Origin: Planctomicrobium piriforme
GTDB lineage: Bacteria > Planctomycetota > Planctomycetia > Planctomycetales > Planctomycetaceae
Assembly: GCA_945861445.1 (NCBI GenBank)
Contig: CAMAVF010000021.1
Span: 1-33,776, forward strand
DNA length: 33,776 bases
Direction: 5' to 3'
This document shows positions 1-8,731 of the stretch, one piece after another; the stretch's first letter is position 1, and every line of letters starts with the position of its first letter. The notes below the pieces were generated by a model. That model was not told the DNA's origin. It ran no database searches and saw only the letters and a program-made list of their open reading frames with translations. The position numbers and the translations under genes are program-made.

Positions 1-1025
1 CCCGTCCCGGGCGAGATCAAGTTGACCATCTTCAAACCTTCGCGTTCCATGGCGTTCCCCATCAGCACATGCGCGTCGAAGAAGATGTCTTTTTCACCCA
101 TGCAGGCGATGGCGGGGACGACTCCCGCGTTCGCCGCATAATCAATCGAATCGAGCATGTGCAGGCCCAGTTCCTGCTGGTCGGGAAGGGGGCCGATTTT
201 CACGAAATTGGGCAGCGGCGTCAACGAAAACTGGTGCGTATCGACATAGCCACAATAGGGCCCCAGGGCGACGAAGCGGTCTGGATGTTTCAGTCCCAGG
301 TGCCAGGTGCCAGAAGCCCCCATCGACATGCCGCGCAGCACGATCCGGTCGCGATCAATCTTGTAGCGGCGGCAGACATCTTCGATCGCTTCGAAGACAT
401 CCGCTTCACCTGCCCAGCGGTAGCAATTCTCGACGCGCCCCAGCGGATGGAGTTCGATAAACGGCTGATCGGGCGCCATCGCTTCTGTGGAATCACCCGC
501 ATCGAAGCGGGCGATGAACCGCACTTCACTCATCCCCACAGGCCGTGTGCTGCCGTGCAGGACCACATCCAGCCGGATCGGTTTGGCCGCATCGTAGTTT
601 TTCGGGACGATCAACCCATAAGGTTGCACCGAGCCGTCGACCGCCGAAACATAGGCGAGCGCCAGCTTTCCCTGTCGACTCAACCAGGCCGGTTTCTGAC
701 TGGCAATCGCGGCGACTCGTTCCTGCCCGCGGGCCAGCGATTTCTCCAGGAGAGTAATGTCGGCAGGAGTGAAATCGCGATCGTAGCGCAGGGCCCATTC
801 CACACCCTTCGCATACACGGCAGCATCGGCGGTCAGTTGTGCCGGTTGGGCTTGAATCGACTTGAGTGCTGCCTGCAGCGTATTCCATCCCGCGTCGAGC
901 TGTTGCCGTTGCTCGGGGCTCAGCGGTTTCGCCGCGGGGGTCTGAGCAGGGGTGACCTGGACGGTTCCCAGGACCAAACAGGCCGTGGCAATTGCCCAGC
1001 CAGTGCTGACATTGAGTCGAAACAT
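1..1025 (-). CDS. Secreted alpha/beta hydrolase, prolyl-oligopeptidase-like (3' end outside window)
   Basis: An open minus-strand frame starts with ATG at 1025 and runs without a stop to the left edge, giving 341 visible residues. Residues 1-28 look like a signal peptide (hydrophobic stretch ending near PAQ), so the protein is probably exported. A helical region follows (about 35-110), then an alpha/beta-hydrolase core: an HG oxyanion-type motif at 157-158 and a nucleophile elbow GMSMG at 232-236, with Ser234 as the likely nucleophile. The order and spacing resemble planctomycete prolyl-oligopeptidase-family esterases or peptidases. The catalytic Asp and His would lie near or past the window edge, so substrate class cannot be judged. 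No neighbouring gene on its own strand is close enough to suggest an operon; the next gene upstream ends about 140 bp away. Confidence 0.85.
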   Translation of the reverse strand, partial: MFRLNVSTGWAIATACLVLGTVQVTPAQTPAAKPLSPEQRQQLDAGWNTLQAALKSIQAQPAQLTADAAVYAKGVEWALRYDRDFTPADITLLEKSLARGQERVAAIASQKPAWLSRQGKLALAYVSAVDGSVQPYGLIVPKNYDAAKPIRLDVVLHGSTRPVGMSEVRFIARFDAGDSTEAMAPDQPFIELHPLGRVENCYRWAGEADVFEAIEDVCRRYKIDRDRIVLRGMSMGASGTWHLGLKHPDRFVALGPYCGYVDTHQFSLTPLPNFVKIGPLPDQQELGLHMLDSIDYAANAGVVPAIACMGEKDIFFDAHVLMGNAMEREGLKMVNLISPGT

Positions 1026-1167
1026 GAGGCCCTCTGCAAAGACGATGAATCTGGCGATCCCGGCTTCTCAGAGTGTGGACGTCGTGCGTTCAATTTGCAA
1101 CAGCAGGTGATTCTAAGTCAGAGCGCGCAAGCCTGCCGCGAACGCTCGAATGCTACCCACTGATCCA

Positions 1168-2310
1168 TCACGGCTGATTAATAATCGGCAGCAACGTAGG
1201 GGGTGGCGGCGGTTCGGGCAACGTGGGGTTCACCAGTCCCTGCAGGCCGTCGGAATCTTGTGGTGAGCCCTCAACATAGATCTCATTCAGTTCGGTGTTG
1301 TCGACACTTTGACGCAGCACAAGATAGATAATCGCCATCGAAGACCAGAAGAGGCTGTAAGCGAACCCGCGGATGACGACAGTAATGGCACTCTGCCAGA
1401 AACCATCGGGCAGTACTTGTGGAAGGTTTTGGACGCTCCAGTGATTGGCGCCCCAGGCCAGGCTCGTCATTGCCAGGTATTCTCCGTAGCGGATGGCGGT
1501 CACCATGAGTAGCAGTGACAGGGCACCATATGCCGTCATCACGACGACACACCAGGCATAGTAACGCCAGCGATCAAGCACAAATCCAAAGCCCCGGCTA
1601 AGCGCGTCGAAGCCGTCGCCGCCATTGAGGCTGACTGCGGCGATCATCATCGGCCAGCCGAAGAACACGGCAAACGACAGGATGGTCATCACGATCCCCG
1701 TGATCACGACCAGGCCCCAGGCGGCAGACAGCAGGTAATCGGCACCGGGAATCAGCCGGGCCAACAAGCCTGCAGTCCAGAGCAGTCCCCCCAGCGCACC
1801 GACCACAACCAGCGGCAATGCGGGGGCACTCAAGTAGTCGAGACTCCGTTTCAGCACAAAACGGACCGTGGCGAGCAGGCCGGTACTTTCCTCTCGGGCG
1901 AATTCCATCCCCGCTCGACGCACCAGCACGCCACCGGCCAGACTCCCGACGACCAGCACGCACGCGAACCGGAGCAGCGACGCCAACAGGTGCCACCACT
2001 CGCCATCCCGGCCGGGAAACGCGATGCCGGAATGGTTGATCAGCCGCGATGGCGCAAATGGGTAAACCAAGTCGACCCAGGGGAGCCAAACCCAGGAAAC
2101 CAGAGACGCATCGAATTTCATCACCGGGGTCTCGCGGGACATGGGCATCCCACCAATGAGTTGCTCGCTGATCGCAATCAGCAGCACCGCCGTGATGCCC
2201 ACGAAGACTTGCCGCACATGCAGCGCCAATCCCAATGCCCGGAACAACGCCAGCCAGGGAAGAACGAGCTTCCAATTGACCTTCACAACCGCAGCGACCG
2301 GTGTTGCCAT
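1168..2310 (-). CDS. Multi-pass membrane protein of unknown function
   Basis: This 380-aa protein has about six hydrophobic segments (roughly residues 32-50, 110-130, 160-190, 195-225, 250-275 and 305-330). They are separated by short loops, and the C-terminal tail is proline-rich (residues 362-376 contain PEPPPPP). I do not recognise a catalytic motif or a named domain. The layout resembles planctomycete inner-membrane proteins of the glycerophosphoryl-diester/YciC-like 'hypothetical membrane protein' kind, but this is only a shape comparison. The ATG at 2310 is the natural start. The gene lies 104 bp downstream of the ion transporter gene on the same strand and could be cotranscribed with it. 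The function is unknown. Confidence 0.8.
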   Translation of the reverse strand: MATPVAAVVKVNWKLVLPWLALFRALGLALHVRQVFVGITAVLLIAISEQLIGGMPMSRETPVMKFDASLVSWVWLPWVDLVYPFAPSRLINHSGIAFPGRDGEWWHLLASLLRFACVLVVGSLAGGVLVRRAGMEFAREESTGLLATVRFVLKRSLDYLSAPALPLVVVGALGGLLWTAGLLARLIPGADYLLSAAWGLVVITGIVMTILSFAVFFGWPMMIAAVSLNGGDGFDALSRGFGFVLDRWRYYAWCVVVMTAYGALSLLLMVTAIRYGEYLAMTSLAWGANHWSVQNLPQVLPDGFWQSAITVVIRGFAYSLFWSSMAIIYLVLRQSVDNTELNEIYVEGSPQDSDGLQGLVNPTLPEPPPPPTLLPIINQP

Positions 2311-2414
2311 ATACGACTTATCTTTAAAAGTGCTGACAATACCTCTGCATCAGTTCAGAGCCGCCTGAAGTATCGCGGTTCTGAACTCCCCACAACCGGT
2401 TTTATCAGGGGTTC

Positions 2415-3980
2415 TTAGCGGAAGAAGATCAACGTCAGCAGGATCGATGCCGGCAACACGACCGCACAGCTGTAAATCATGTACCCGAAGAAGCTCGGCA
2501 TCTTGACGTTGGAGGATTCAGCGATGGCTTTGACCATGAGATTGGGGCCGTTGCCGATGTAGGTCATCGAGCCCATGAAGACGGCGCCCAGACTGATCGC
2601 CGCCAGTTCCACCGCCCCCACGCCGACTTCCTGCACCAGCGGACTGGTGGCGGTCACCGTCTTGGCCGTCTCAAAGAAGACGACATAGGTGGGGGCATTG
2701 TCGAGGAAGCTCGAGAGGGCACCGGTGCACCAGTAGAACTTCCACGGCTGATCAATTCCCAGTGCGGCACCGTGGACATTGAGAATTTGAATGGGAGCCT
2801 GCATGCAGATGAAGATCCCGATGAACAACGCACCGACCTCAATGATCGCGTCGTAGTTGAAGGAATTGGCCTGGCGGATGGATTTCGACGTCAACGCCAC
2901 CGACAGCCCCGCCAACAACAGCATCAACCCTTCTCGCAAGTACAGAGGCGCAATGAAGGTCGTGCCCGGTACCGGCTTGACAGGATCCAGAACGGCCACG
3001 CAGGCAATGACGGCGATCAATAACAGAAAGTTGAAACTCCCACGAATTCCAAAGGGCTCGGCAGCCGGCGCGACTTGGGGCTTTTCCTTGCGGTAGTAGT
3101 AGGAATCCAAGACAAAGTAGACGGCCAGCAAGGTGCCGTTCATGAAGGCCCAGTGCGGAGCCAACTGCAGCGTCCAGAAAAACGGAACACCTCGCAGATA
3201 CCCTAAAAACAGCGGTGGATCACCGATCGGCAGCAGGCAGCCGCCGGTGTTGCAGACGATGAAAATGAAGAACACGACCGTATGAGACACGAAGTCCCGA
3301 TTGGCATTCGCGCGAATGAGAGGGCGAATGAGTACCATGGCCGCGCCGGTCGTTCCGATCAGACTGGACACCACGCTGCCGATCAGCATGATCAGCATGT
3401 TGGTCCGGGGATTGCCCTGCAGGCTGCCGGCAATGTTGATGCCGCCGCTGATCACATACAGGCTGAACAGCAAGACCATGAACGGAATGTATTCTACCAA
3501 CAGCGAGTTCTTCAAAATCGCGACGGCGGCCGGAATGCCCGCCGGTGCCAGCGCATTTGCTCCGTGGTCGTGAATCCCATGACCGTACAGGAAGGCATAA
3601 AAGACGAATGTCACCAGTCCGCATGCGGCGGATACGATCAGCTTGCTGGAGTTCTTTTCCCACCAGTGTGCCGTCTTGTGACTCAGCGGAAACAGGGCAA
3701 TCGCGGCGAGTAAACCCACGAACGGCAGCACGGCGTAAATCGGGGGCGCGACGACTTGATGTCCCACGCCGTCTCCAACCTCACCGATACGATGTCTTTT
3801 CGGTGTCGCGGCGGGGTGTTCCGCATGTCCCGCAGCGGCGCCATTTCCAGCCTCGGGAGGAGCCGCCCAGATCGTTCCCGACGATTCCAGAGTGGCCCCC
3901 GCCAGCCAGAGCGTCAAACACATGACTCCCCATCGGCAACACGATCCGACACGGCCCAACTGCGGATTGACTGACGACAC
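2415..3980 (-). CDS. NhaD/CitMHS-type sodium:proton antiporter-like transporter
   Basis: This is a 521-aa integral membrane protein of the ion-transporter superfamily (NhaD / CitMHS_2-like). It carries about 11-12 hydrophobic segments and conserved helix-break stretches such as [41 protein letters not shown] and [16 protein letters not shown]. The two discontinuous 'TG..' and 'NAPT/NGPN' motifs are typical of this superfamily. The open frame extends upstream to a GTG at 4115. I prefer the GTG at 3980 because GAAGGAG sits eight bases before it and because it places a signal-like hydrophobic segment (about 15-30) at the N-terminus. A soluble stretch of about 45 residues follows before the first core helix. 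Family members exchange Na+ for H+ or move dicarboxylates; the substrate cannot be fixed from sequence alone. Confidence 0.82.
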   Translation of the reverse strand: MSSVNPQLGRVGSCCRWGVMCLTLWLAGATLESSGTIWAAPPEAGNGAAAGHAEHPAATPKRHRIGEVGDGVGHQVVAPPIYAVLPFVGLLAAIALFPLSHKTAHWWEKNSSKLIVSAACGLVTFVFYAFLYGHGIHDHGANALAPAGIPAAVAILKNSLLVEYIPFMVLLFSLYVISGGINIAGSLQGNPRTNMLIMLIGSVVSSLIGTTGAAMVLIRPLIRANANRDFVSHTVVFFIFIVCNTGGCLLPIGDPPLFLGYLRGVPFFWTLQLAPHWAFMNGTLLAVYFVLDSYYYRKEKPQVAPAAEPFGIRGSFNFLLLIAVIACVAVLDPVKPVPGTTFIAPLYLREGLMLLLAGLSVALTSKSIRQANSFNYDAIIEVGALFIGIFICMQAPIQILNVHGAALGIDQPWKFYWCTGALSSFLDNAPTYVVFFETAKTVTATSPLVQEVGVGAVELAAISLGAVFMGSMTYIGNGPNLMVKAIAESSNVKMPSFFGYMIYSCAVVLPASILLTLIFFR

Positions 3981-4151
3981 TCTCGGTTCTCCTTCGATTC
4001 CTGACTGAACGACAATTGTTGTGCAGCGGAATCTCGTCAGAGCTCCGACCACGCCCTCCCTTTTTAAACACTCTCTCAGACCCATCATCGTAACCGTTGA
4101 GTCCGTTTTTGGCACTCGTGTCGCGGCACAGTTTGACTCTTCAGAGACGCC

Positions 4152-5609
4152 TTACAGAACTTCCGCCTCGGCCGGCACGACGAACGGCTTGCGATAGTCG
4201 CGAGTCAGGAAGGTATTGGCCGCAGCGTTGTCGGCGAATGATTCACGCTCTCCGTCAGGGAAGAGCACCGTCCCCAAGACCAACTTTGACTGCTCCACGT
4301 CGACCTTGTTGTCATGCAGATGTTTCACGGTGCGATCGAGCGTTTCCTTGACGTTGTCGTGGACTTTCAACTTGCCGATTTGGTCGCCGATTTCGGCCAG
4401 AGTGGCCTCTTTCCCGAGTCTCCACGAGATGTTGCCCATGTGACACAGGGCGGTCGATTGATGGCCTTCGAGGATCTCGGCATTGAGCTCCTCGCGCTTG
4501 CGACTGCGGACGGCGTTGATAAAGTTCGCGAAGTGGTTTTCGCTCTTGCGCTTCTCGCTGAAGGTGCTGACTAGCTTTCCAGCGGGGTCGAACAACGAGG
4601 TGCCGGCGATGGAACCTTCCGTCCCGTGAAACAGCCAGCCCCCGGCGAATCCGGCGCGAAACGGTTCGGTCTGCAGATTGCGCGTTTCGGAGACGATCGT
4701 CTTGTCGCCGAAATCAAAAATGCAGACTTGCGTGTTCGGTGTCTCGCCGGCGTCGCCAAACACGTAGCGTCCGCCGTAACTGATGGCACTGCGGCCGAGG
4801 CCCGTCAGACCCAGTCCCCAGCGGCAGATATCCAGCGAGTGAATGTTGTTGTTACCGAGTTCTCCGTTGCCCGTCGGCCACACCCAGTGCCAGTCATAAT
4901 GCAGGCTTTTACGTGTCAGGGGACTCAACGGCGCCGGCCCCATGAACAGATCATAGTCCACGTTCTTCGGGAGTTCGTAGGTGCCCTTCGGACCGATGGA
5001 TTCTCGCTTGCCGTAGTAGATGCTGCGGGCCAGCTTCACTTCGCCGAGTTTCCCGGCCTTCATGTATTCAACGGCCTCCGCCAAGGCCATGTTGGACCGG
5101 TTTTGAGTCCCCCCCTGGCAGATGCGTCCCGTCTTGCGAGACACCTGCACAATGCGGCGACCTTCGCTGATGTTGTGACTGACCGGTTTCTCGACGTAAA
5201 CGTCCTTGCCCGCTTGCATGGCCCAGATGGCGGCCAAAGCGTGCCAATGATTGGGAGTGGCAATGAACACCGCGTCGACCGACTTGTCGTCGAAGATGCG
5301 TCGCATGTCCTGGACCGCCTGGGGCGGACGGCCGACTTGTTGCTTTTCGACGGTCGCCGCCAGTTCCGCAGCCAGGTCTTTATCGGGATCACAGACATAA
5401 ACGATCTCCACATCGGGCACTTTGCTCAGCTCCGCGACATGCTGACGGCCTCGAACGCGACATCCAATGACTGCGACACGGACCTTGTTGCTGGCAGCAC
5501 CGGTGGGCTTGTCCTCTGCAAAAATCACCTGCGGAGCCGCCGCTGCAGCGAGTGCCGCCGTAGCCAGCATGGAGTTTTCAAGAAAGTGGCGACGTGTCAT
5601 CGAGAGCAT
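4152..5609 (-). CDS. Gfo/Idh/MocA-family oxidoreductase with Tat leader
   Basis: This 485-aa protein begins with a twin-arginine-type leader (TRRHFLENS, then an Ala-rich hydrophobic stretch to about residue 31). A Rossmann strand follows (VRVAVIGC at 43-50, then RVRGRQH) together with the family signature EKP at 140-142, where the lysine is the usual catalytic or cofactor-proximal residue. The C-terminal half fits the Gfo/Idh/MocA substrate-binding domain. The family performs NAD(P)-dependent oxidation or reduction of sugars and related compounds; planctomycetes carry many exported copies with unknown substrates. The ATG at 5609 is favoured over ATG 5600 because GAGGA lies seven bases upstream. 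It lies 36 bp upstream of the longest open frame of the transporter gene, on the same strand. The specific substrate is unknown. Confidence 0.9.
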   Translation of the reverse strand: MLSMTRRHFLENSMLATAALAAAAAPQVIFAEDKPTGAASNKVRVAVIGCRVRGRQHVAELSKVPDVEIVYVCDPDKDLAAELAATVEKQQVGRPPQAVQDMRRIFDDKSVDAVFIATPNHWHALAAIWAMQAGKDVYVEKPVSHNISEGRRIVQVSRKTGRICQGGTQNRSNMALAEAVEYMKAGKLGEVKLARSIYYGKRESIGPKGTYELPKNVDYDLFMGPAPLSPLTRKSLHYDWHWVWPTGNGELGNNNIHSLDICRWGLGLTGLGRSAISYGGRYVFGDAGETPNTQVCIFDFGDKTIVSETRNLQTEPFRAGFAGGWLFHGTEGSIAGTSLFDPAGKLVSTFSEKRKSENHFANFINAVRSRKREELNAEILEGHQSTALCHMGNISWRLGKEATLAEIGDQIGKLKVHDNVKETLDRTVKHLHDNKVDVEQSKLVLGTVLFPDGERESFADNAAANTFLTRDYRKPFVVPAEAEVL

Positions 5610-5657
5610 GGCTGATCCTCAGTGCTGCGGTGAAACAGATCAAATCGTCTGGCCGTA

Positions 5658-6512
5658 TTAAAGTCGAGTAGACCGTGCTCGTTCAAGAGCGGCGGCGATT
5701 TCGCGTTCGATGACGGGGAGCGGATTAAGTAACTCGCGCGGGTTGTCCACGGTCGTCACGCGATTCGTCTGCGGATCCCAGTGGACCGGACCGAACCGCG
5801 CCGGAGCCGGCCGACCGGTCTCAATGTGCCCGAGTGCATCATCCTTGTTGTAATGCCAGAATTCGAAGGCATAGTGCATAAAACCATGCTTTTCGAGCAT
5901 CGCGGTGATGTCCAGGCGATTCCGCAAGGCCTCGGGTTCGATGAATGGAGAACGCATCGGTGTCCGTTCGCTCATTTCCAAATAGGGGTTGCCGCGCCAG
6001 ACTTCGCTGCCGTCGTCGCGTCGAAAGACCGAGATGTCGATCGCCGAACCCGACATGTGTGTGCCGAACTTCGGAATGTTGGCAACCAGCACTGTCGCCC
6101 GCCGGAAGACCAGTTCCACTGAAGGCAACTCGCCATTGTTCTCCCAAATGCAACGCTGCAGGATGATGTCGAACAGTTCGGGCTTGCGGACCAACTGCCC
6201 CTGCATCTCCAGCGACCGGTAACCATCTTCGATCTTCATGATCCAGCCACGCGCGTTCATTTCGCGGCCAATCGTGATCACGTCCCGAACCAGACTTTCC
6301 CGCATGAAATAGACACGGTCCAGTTGCCCCGCGATCTTGGTGTCAGAGAACTCCATCTCGACGCCAGAGCTCGCGACAGCATCGCGCAAGGACGCAAAGC
6401 CTTCGCCACACTCACGAAACTCGAAGAACAGGACCTTCTGGATCAACTCGTACCCGAGTTCCATCTGCTCGGTCCAGTACGCCCGTCGTGCTGCTTCGTC
6501 TGGTCTGGTCAT
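5658..6512 (-). CDS. VanX-type D-Ala-D-Ala dipeptidase (peptidase M15D)
   Basis: This 284-aa protein carries the VanX/DdpX zinc-dipeptidase signature. The motif HxxGxAxD is at 152-159 (His152 and Asp159 as zinc ligands), and EFWH at 217-220 supplies the catalytic Glu217 and zinc ligand His220. A YRS motif with Arg99 matches the transition-state arginine of VanX (Arg71). The residue spacings equal those known for VanX (His116/Asp123 and Glu181/His184). No signal peptide is visible, so the enzyme is probably cytoplasmic and cleaves D-Ala-D-Ala. It lies 17 bp downstream of the LarA-like gene on the same strand, which suggests cotranscription. Roles could be D-Ala recycling or altered cell-wall termini. 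Substrate preference is inferred from family membership. Confidence 0.9.
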   Translation of the reverse strand: MTRPDEAARRAYWTEQMELGYELIQKVLFFEFRECGEGFASLRDAVASSGVEMEFSDTKIAGQLDRVYFMRESLVRDVITIGREMNARGWIMKIEDGYRSLEMQGQLVRKPELFDIILQRCIWENNGELPSVELVFRRATVLVANIPKFGTHMSGSAIDISVFRRDDGSEVWRGNPYLEMSERTPMRSPFIEPEALRNRLDITAMLEKHGFMHYAFEFWHYNKDDALGHIETGRPAPARFGPVHWDPQTNRVTTVDNPRELLNPLPVIEREIAAALERARSTRL

Positions 6513-6529
6513 GGTGGAGTCAGTTCCTT

Positions 6530-7777
6530 TTATTCATCACTATCGTCAGCCGACTGCAATCGGCCGTGGGTGTGCTGAGCTCCCTCGATCACCGCGCAGG
6601 GCGCGTTCCCTGCCAGCAGTCGTGACACTTCCCGCTCATTATCGAGCGGAATCATGAACAGATCTTCCACCAGCGCCGAATCCAGGCGACTGAGCAGGTA
6701 GATTTTCGCCCAGTCTGCCATCTGAGCCAGTTGGGTTGCCGGCAGAAAATCGGGCGGGACATGGTCACGCAACGGCTTGAGTGCTTCCCGGGGGGACCGG
6801 CAGTCGCGCACCATTCGCATACCGTCGGACAGGTCGCTGCAGGAGCCGTTCAATTCGGACAGAATCACCACTTTTCCACCGCGCATGACCAGACTTCTCG
6901 CCGTTGCCAATGCGGCGCCGACCTGTTCCCAGCCGTGTCCAGCCGCATCGGCGTCGATGGAAATCACGACGATTTCCGCCCGTTCTGCCAGTTGGATTTC
7001 ACGCTGGGCAGCCAGTAATTCTCGTCCGCGCTGCCAGACCGATTGCTCAAAGCCAGCCAGGACCGCCGAGACCCCGTTTCCCCGCGACGGCAACACCTGC
7101 AAGGAAAACTGAATTCCCAGCAGCCAGCCAATTTCATCCACCATCTGGCGCAGCGGTCGTTCATCTTCCGGTGTCAGTTCCTGATGGCCAAAACCGCGCG
7201 CTTTCTGCACGGCGGATGTAGACGACAGACCGGGGTACAACACGGTATTCGTGCCGCGATAGCCCAGCACGGGATCAAACCCGATCTGGCCGATCGACAT
7301 GACAAAGTCGGCATGCACGACATCACGATCGAGATAGATGCGTTCGCCATTCGCGGTCGTGGCGAGGTACGCCTGCTGTTGCGAATCGGTGGCGTCATGC
7401 ACTCGCCATTGGACGACGTCGCGGACCGCTTCGGGCAGGCTGGTTCGGGGGTCGGTCACCTTGGGGCCCGCCAGTGCCGTCGGCTGCAAAATCAAGATGT
7501 CCGCCGGGGAGACGCCTTGAGCGGCCAGAATCTCGTAGACCGCGGCCACCAGCGTGGCGGCCTGCGGCGTGTGCCGATCGAGCGCCAACACGACGTGGTC
7601 GCCCGGGACGACCGCCCGGGACAGCGGAGGAAACTCCAGCGGTTCCTCCAGGGCGTGCCGCAGCTCGGCTTGCAAATCGGCCACAGGTTCGGGGGCAGGG
7701 TAGAATCCGACCAGGCGCTCCTGCGGCACCTCACATTCAAATCGGCCTTGCTGGCCGTAATTCAATACGACTGACAC
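6530..7777 (-). CDS. LarA-like (lactate racemase family, DUF2088) protein lacking the pincer-anchoring residues
   Basis: This 415-aa protein follows the LarA plan: an N-terminal domain with VVPGDHVVLALD (56-67), a VHD motif at 126-128, and a 'G-x-I-x-x-[H]-x3-G-Y-x-G' segment at 163-175 leading into YPG at 181-183. In characterised LarA this segment holds His174 and Lys184, and Lys184 forms the covalent bond to the nickel-pincer nucleotide. Aligned here, the positions are Asp168 and Thr178, and the usual TRP motif of the N-terminal domain reads HTP (69-71). Cofactor attachment of the standard kind therefore looks impossible. The start is a GTG at 7777 with AAGGAA about seven bases upstream. 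The stop is 17 bp from the VanX-type gene. It could be a divergent 2-hydroxyacid racemase or epimerase, or a protein with a new role. Confidence 0.8.
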   Translation of the reverse strand: MSVVLNYGQQGRFECEVPQERLVGFYPAPEPVADLQAELRHALEEPLEFPPLSRAVVPGDHVVLALDRHTPQAATLVAAVYEILAAQGVSPADILILQPTALAGPKVTDPRTSLPEAVRDVVQWRVHDATDSQQQAYLATTANGERIYLDRDVVHADFVMSIGQIGFDPVLGYRGTNTVLYPGLSSTSAVQKARGFGHQELTPEDERPLRQMVDEIGWLLGIQFSLQVLPSRGNGVSAVLAGFEQSVWQRGRELLAAQREIQLAERAEIVVISIDADAAGHGWEQVGAALATARSLVMRGGKVVILSELNGSCSDLSDGMRMVRDCRSPREALKPLRDHVPPDFLPATQLAQMADWAKIYLLSRLDSALVEDLFMIPLDNEREVSRLLAGNAPCAVIEGAQHTHGRLQSADDSDE

Positions 7778-8023
7778 GATTGCGTTCCTTCGAAGCGATC
7801 ACAACTCGATTGGATCACGGCTTATCCCCTCCATGAGAGACTTCGCCGTGAGTGACAGTGCTTGGTATCCAATCGCATCCGAAACAATTATAGTAACTGT
7901 TAGAAAACAGTGCCGGTATCCGAGTCTTTCTGCAAGGGATTCACTCGACGAAATTCCCGTCGCGGAGTCACCGCGGGGCAGATTATCGCCATCGTCCCCT
8001 TCTGGTCAACGACAGACTTTTGC

Positions 8024-8620
8024 ATGATTGGCTGTGACCACAGTTCGCTGACCGACGACCAATTGATGGTCCGTTTGCAGACCGGGGAATCTCGCGCCTT
8101 TAACACCTTGGTCGACCGCTATCAGGGGCAACTGCTGGGCTTTTTCTTTAAGAACACGCGAGATCGGCAATTGTCGGAAGATCTGACGCAGGAGACGTTT
8201 CTGCGCCTGCACAACCAGTCCTGGGATTTTCTGCCCGTGGGCAAATTTCGCGGCTGGCTGTACCGCCTGGCACGAAATCTGTTAATCGACAATGTCCGAC
8301 GCCAGTCCCACGATGCCTTGATTAAAGCAGTCACCGGGCAGCAACAAGATGACGATGATGGGCTGGCACGGCTGACGGAAGAGATTCTCTCACCCGATTC
8401 TCATGCCGACGTCCGTGAAATGGCGGCCATCGTCGACGACATTCTCCGCAAACTGCCCGAAGACCAACGCCTGACATTTCTGCTGCATCACTATTTAGGC
8501 CTGACATTGGTCGAAGTCGCCGATGCCATGGAAGCAAACGTCCCCACCACGAAAAGCCGATTGCGGCTGGCCCGCGAGAAGTTGCAGGAAAGACTGCGAG
8601 CTCGGGGAATTGACGGGTAA
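8024..8620 (+). CDS. ECF-like sigma-70 family RNA polymerase sigma factor
   Basis: This is a 198-aa sigma factor with region 2 in the first half (an FNTLVDRYQGQLLGFFF-like helix, DLTQETFLRLH, then FRGWLYRLARNLLID, the core-binding and -10 recognition helices). Region 4 is in the second half (LPEDQRLTFLLHHYLGLT, then a helix-turn-helix ending TTKSRLRLAREKL). The linker holds an acidic DDDDG stretch. The frame is open upstream to 7910, but I take ATG 8024 because homology begins a few residues later. No anti-sigma factor gene follows. The next gene is convergent, so any partner is not adjacent. It is divergent from the LarA-like gene across about 246 bp. Target promoters cannot be inferred. Confidence 0.9.
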   Translation: MIGCDHSSLTDDQLMVRLQTGESRAFNTLVDRYQGQLLGFFFKNTRDRQLSEDLTQETFLRLHNQSWDFLPVGKFRGWLYRLARNLLIDNVRRQSHDALIKAVTGQQQDDDDGLARLTEEILSPDSHADVREMAAIVDDILRKLPEDQRLTFLLHHYLGLTLVEVADAMEANVPTTKSRLRLAREKLQERLRARGIDG

Positions 8621-8660
8621 AGGTCTGGCACGGAAATACCAGCCCGCAATAGAAATGAAA

Positions 8661-8699
8661 CCGCCTTGTTTCTGTAGTCAGTTTCCAGAAACAAGGCGG
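8661..8699. terminator. Strong hairpin between convergent genes (probable bidirectional terminator)
   Basis: A perfect 14-bp inverted repeat (8661-8674 pairs with 8686-8699, CCGCCTTGTTTCTG) has an 11-nt loop. It lies 40 bp after the sigma-factor stop and 32 bp after the stop of the convergent LysM gene. No T-run follows on either strand, so it is not a textbook intrinsic terminator. Position and symmetry still argue for a 3'-end function for both genes. Confidence 0.65.
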
Positions 8700-8731
8700 A
8701 TTCGGCGACGATGTAGCAGACCGGTCGGCAC

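Noticed and set aside
69-1163. A 364-codon plus-strand open frame at the left edge
   Set aside because: It overlaps the alpha/beta-hydrolase gene on the other strand, has no domain-like features, and is explained by high-GC antisense openness.
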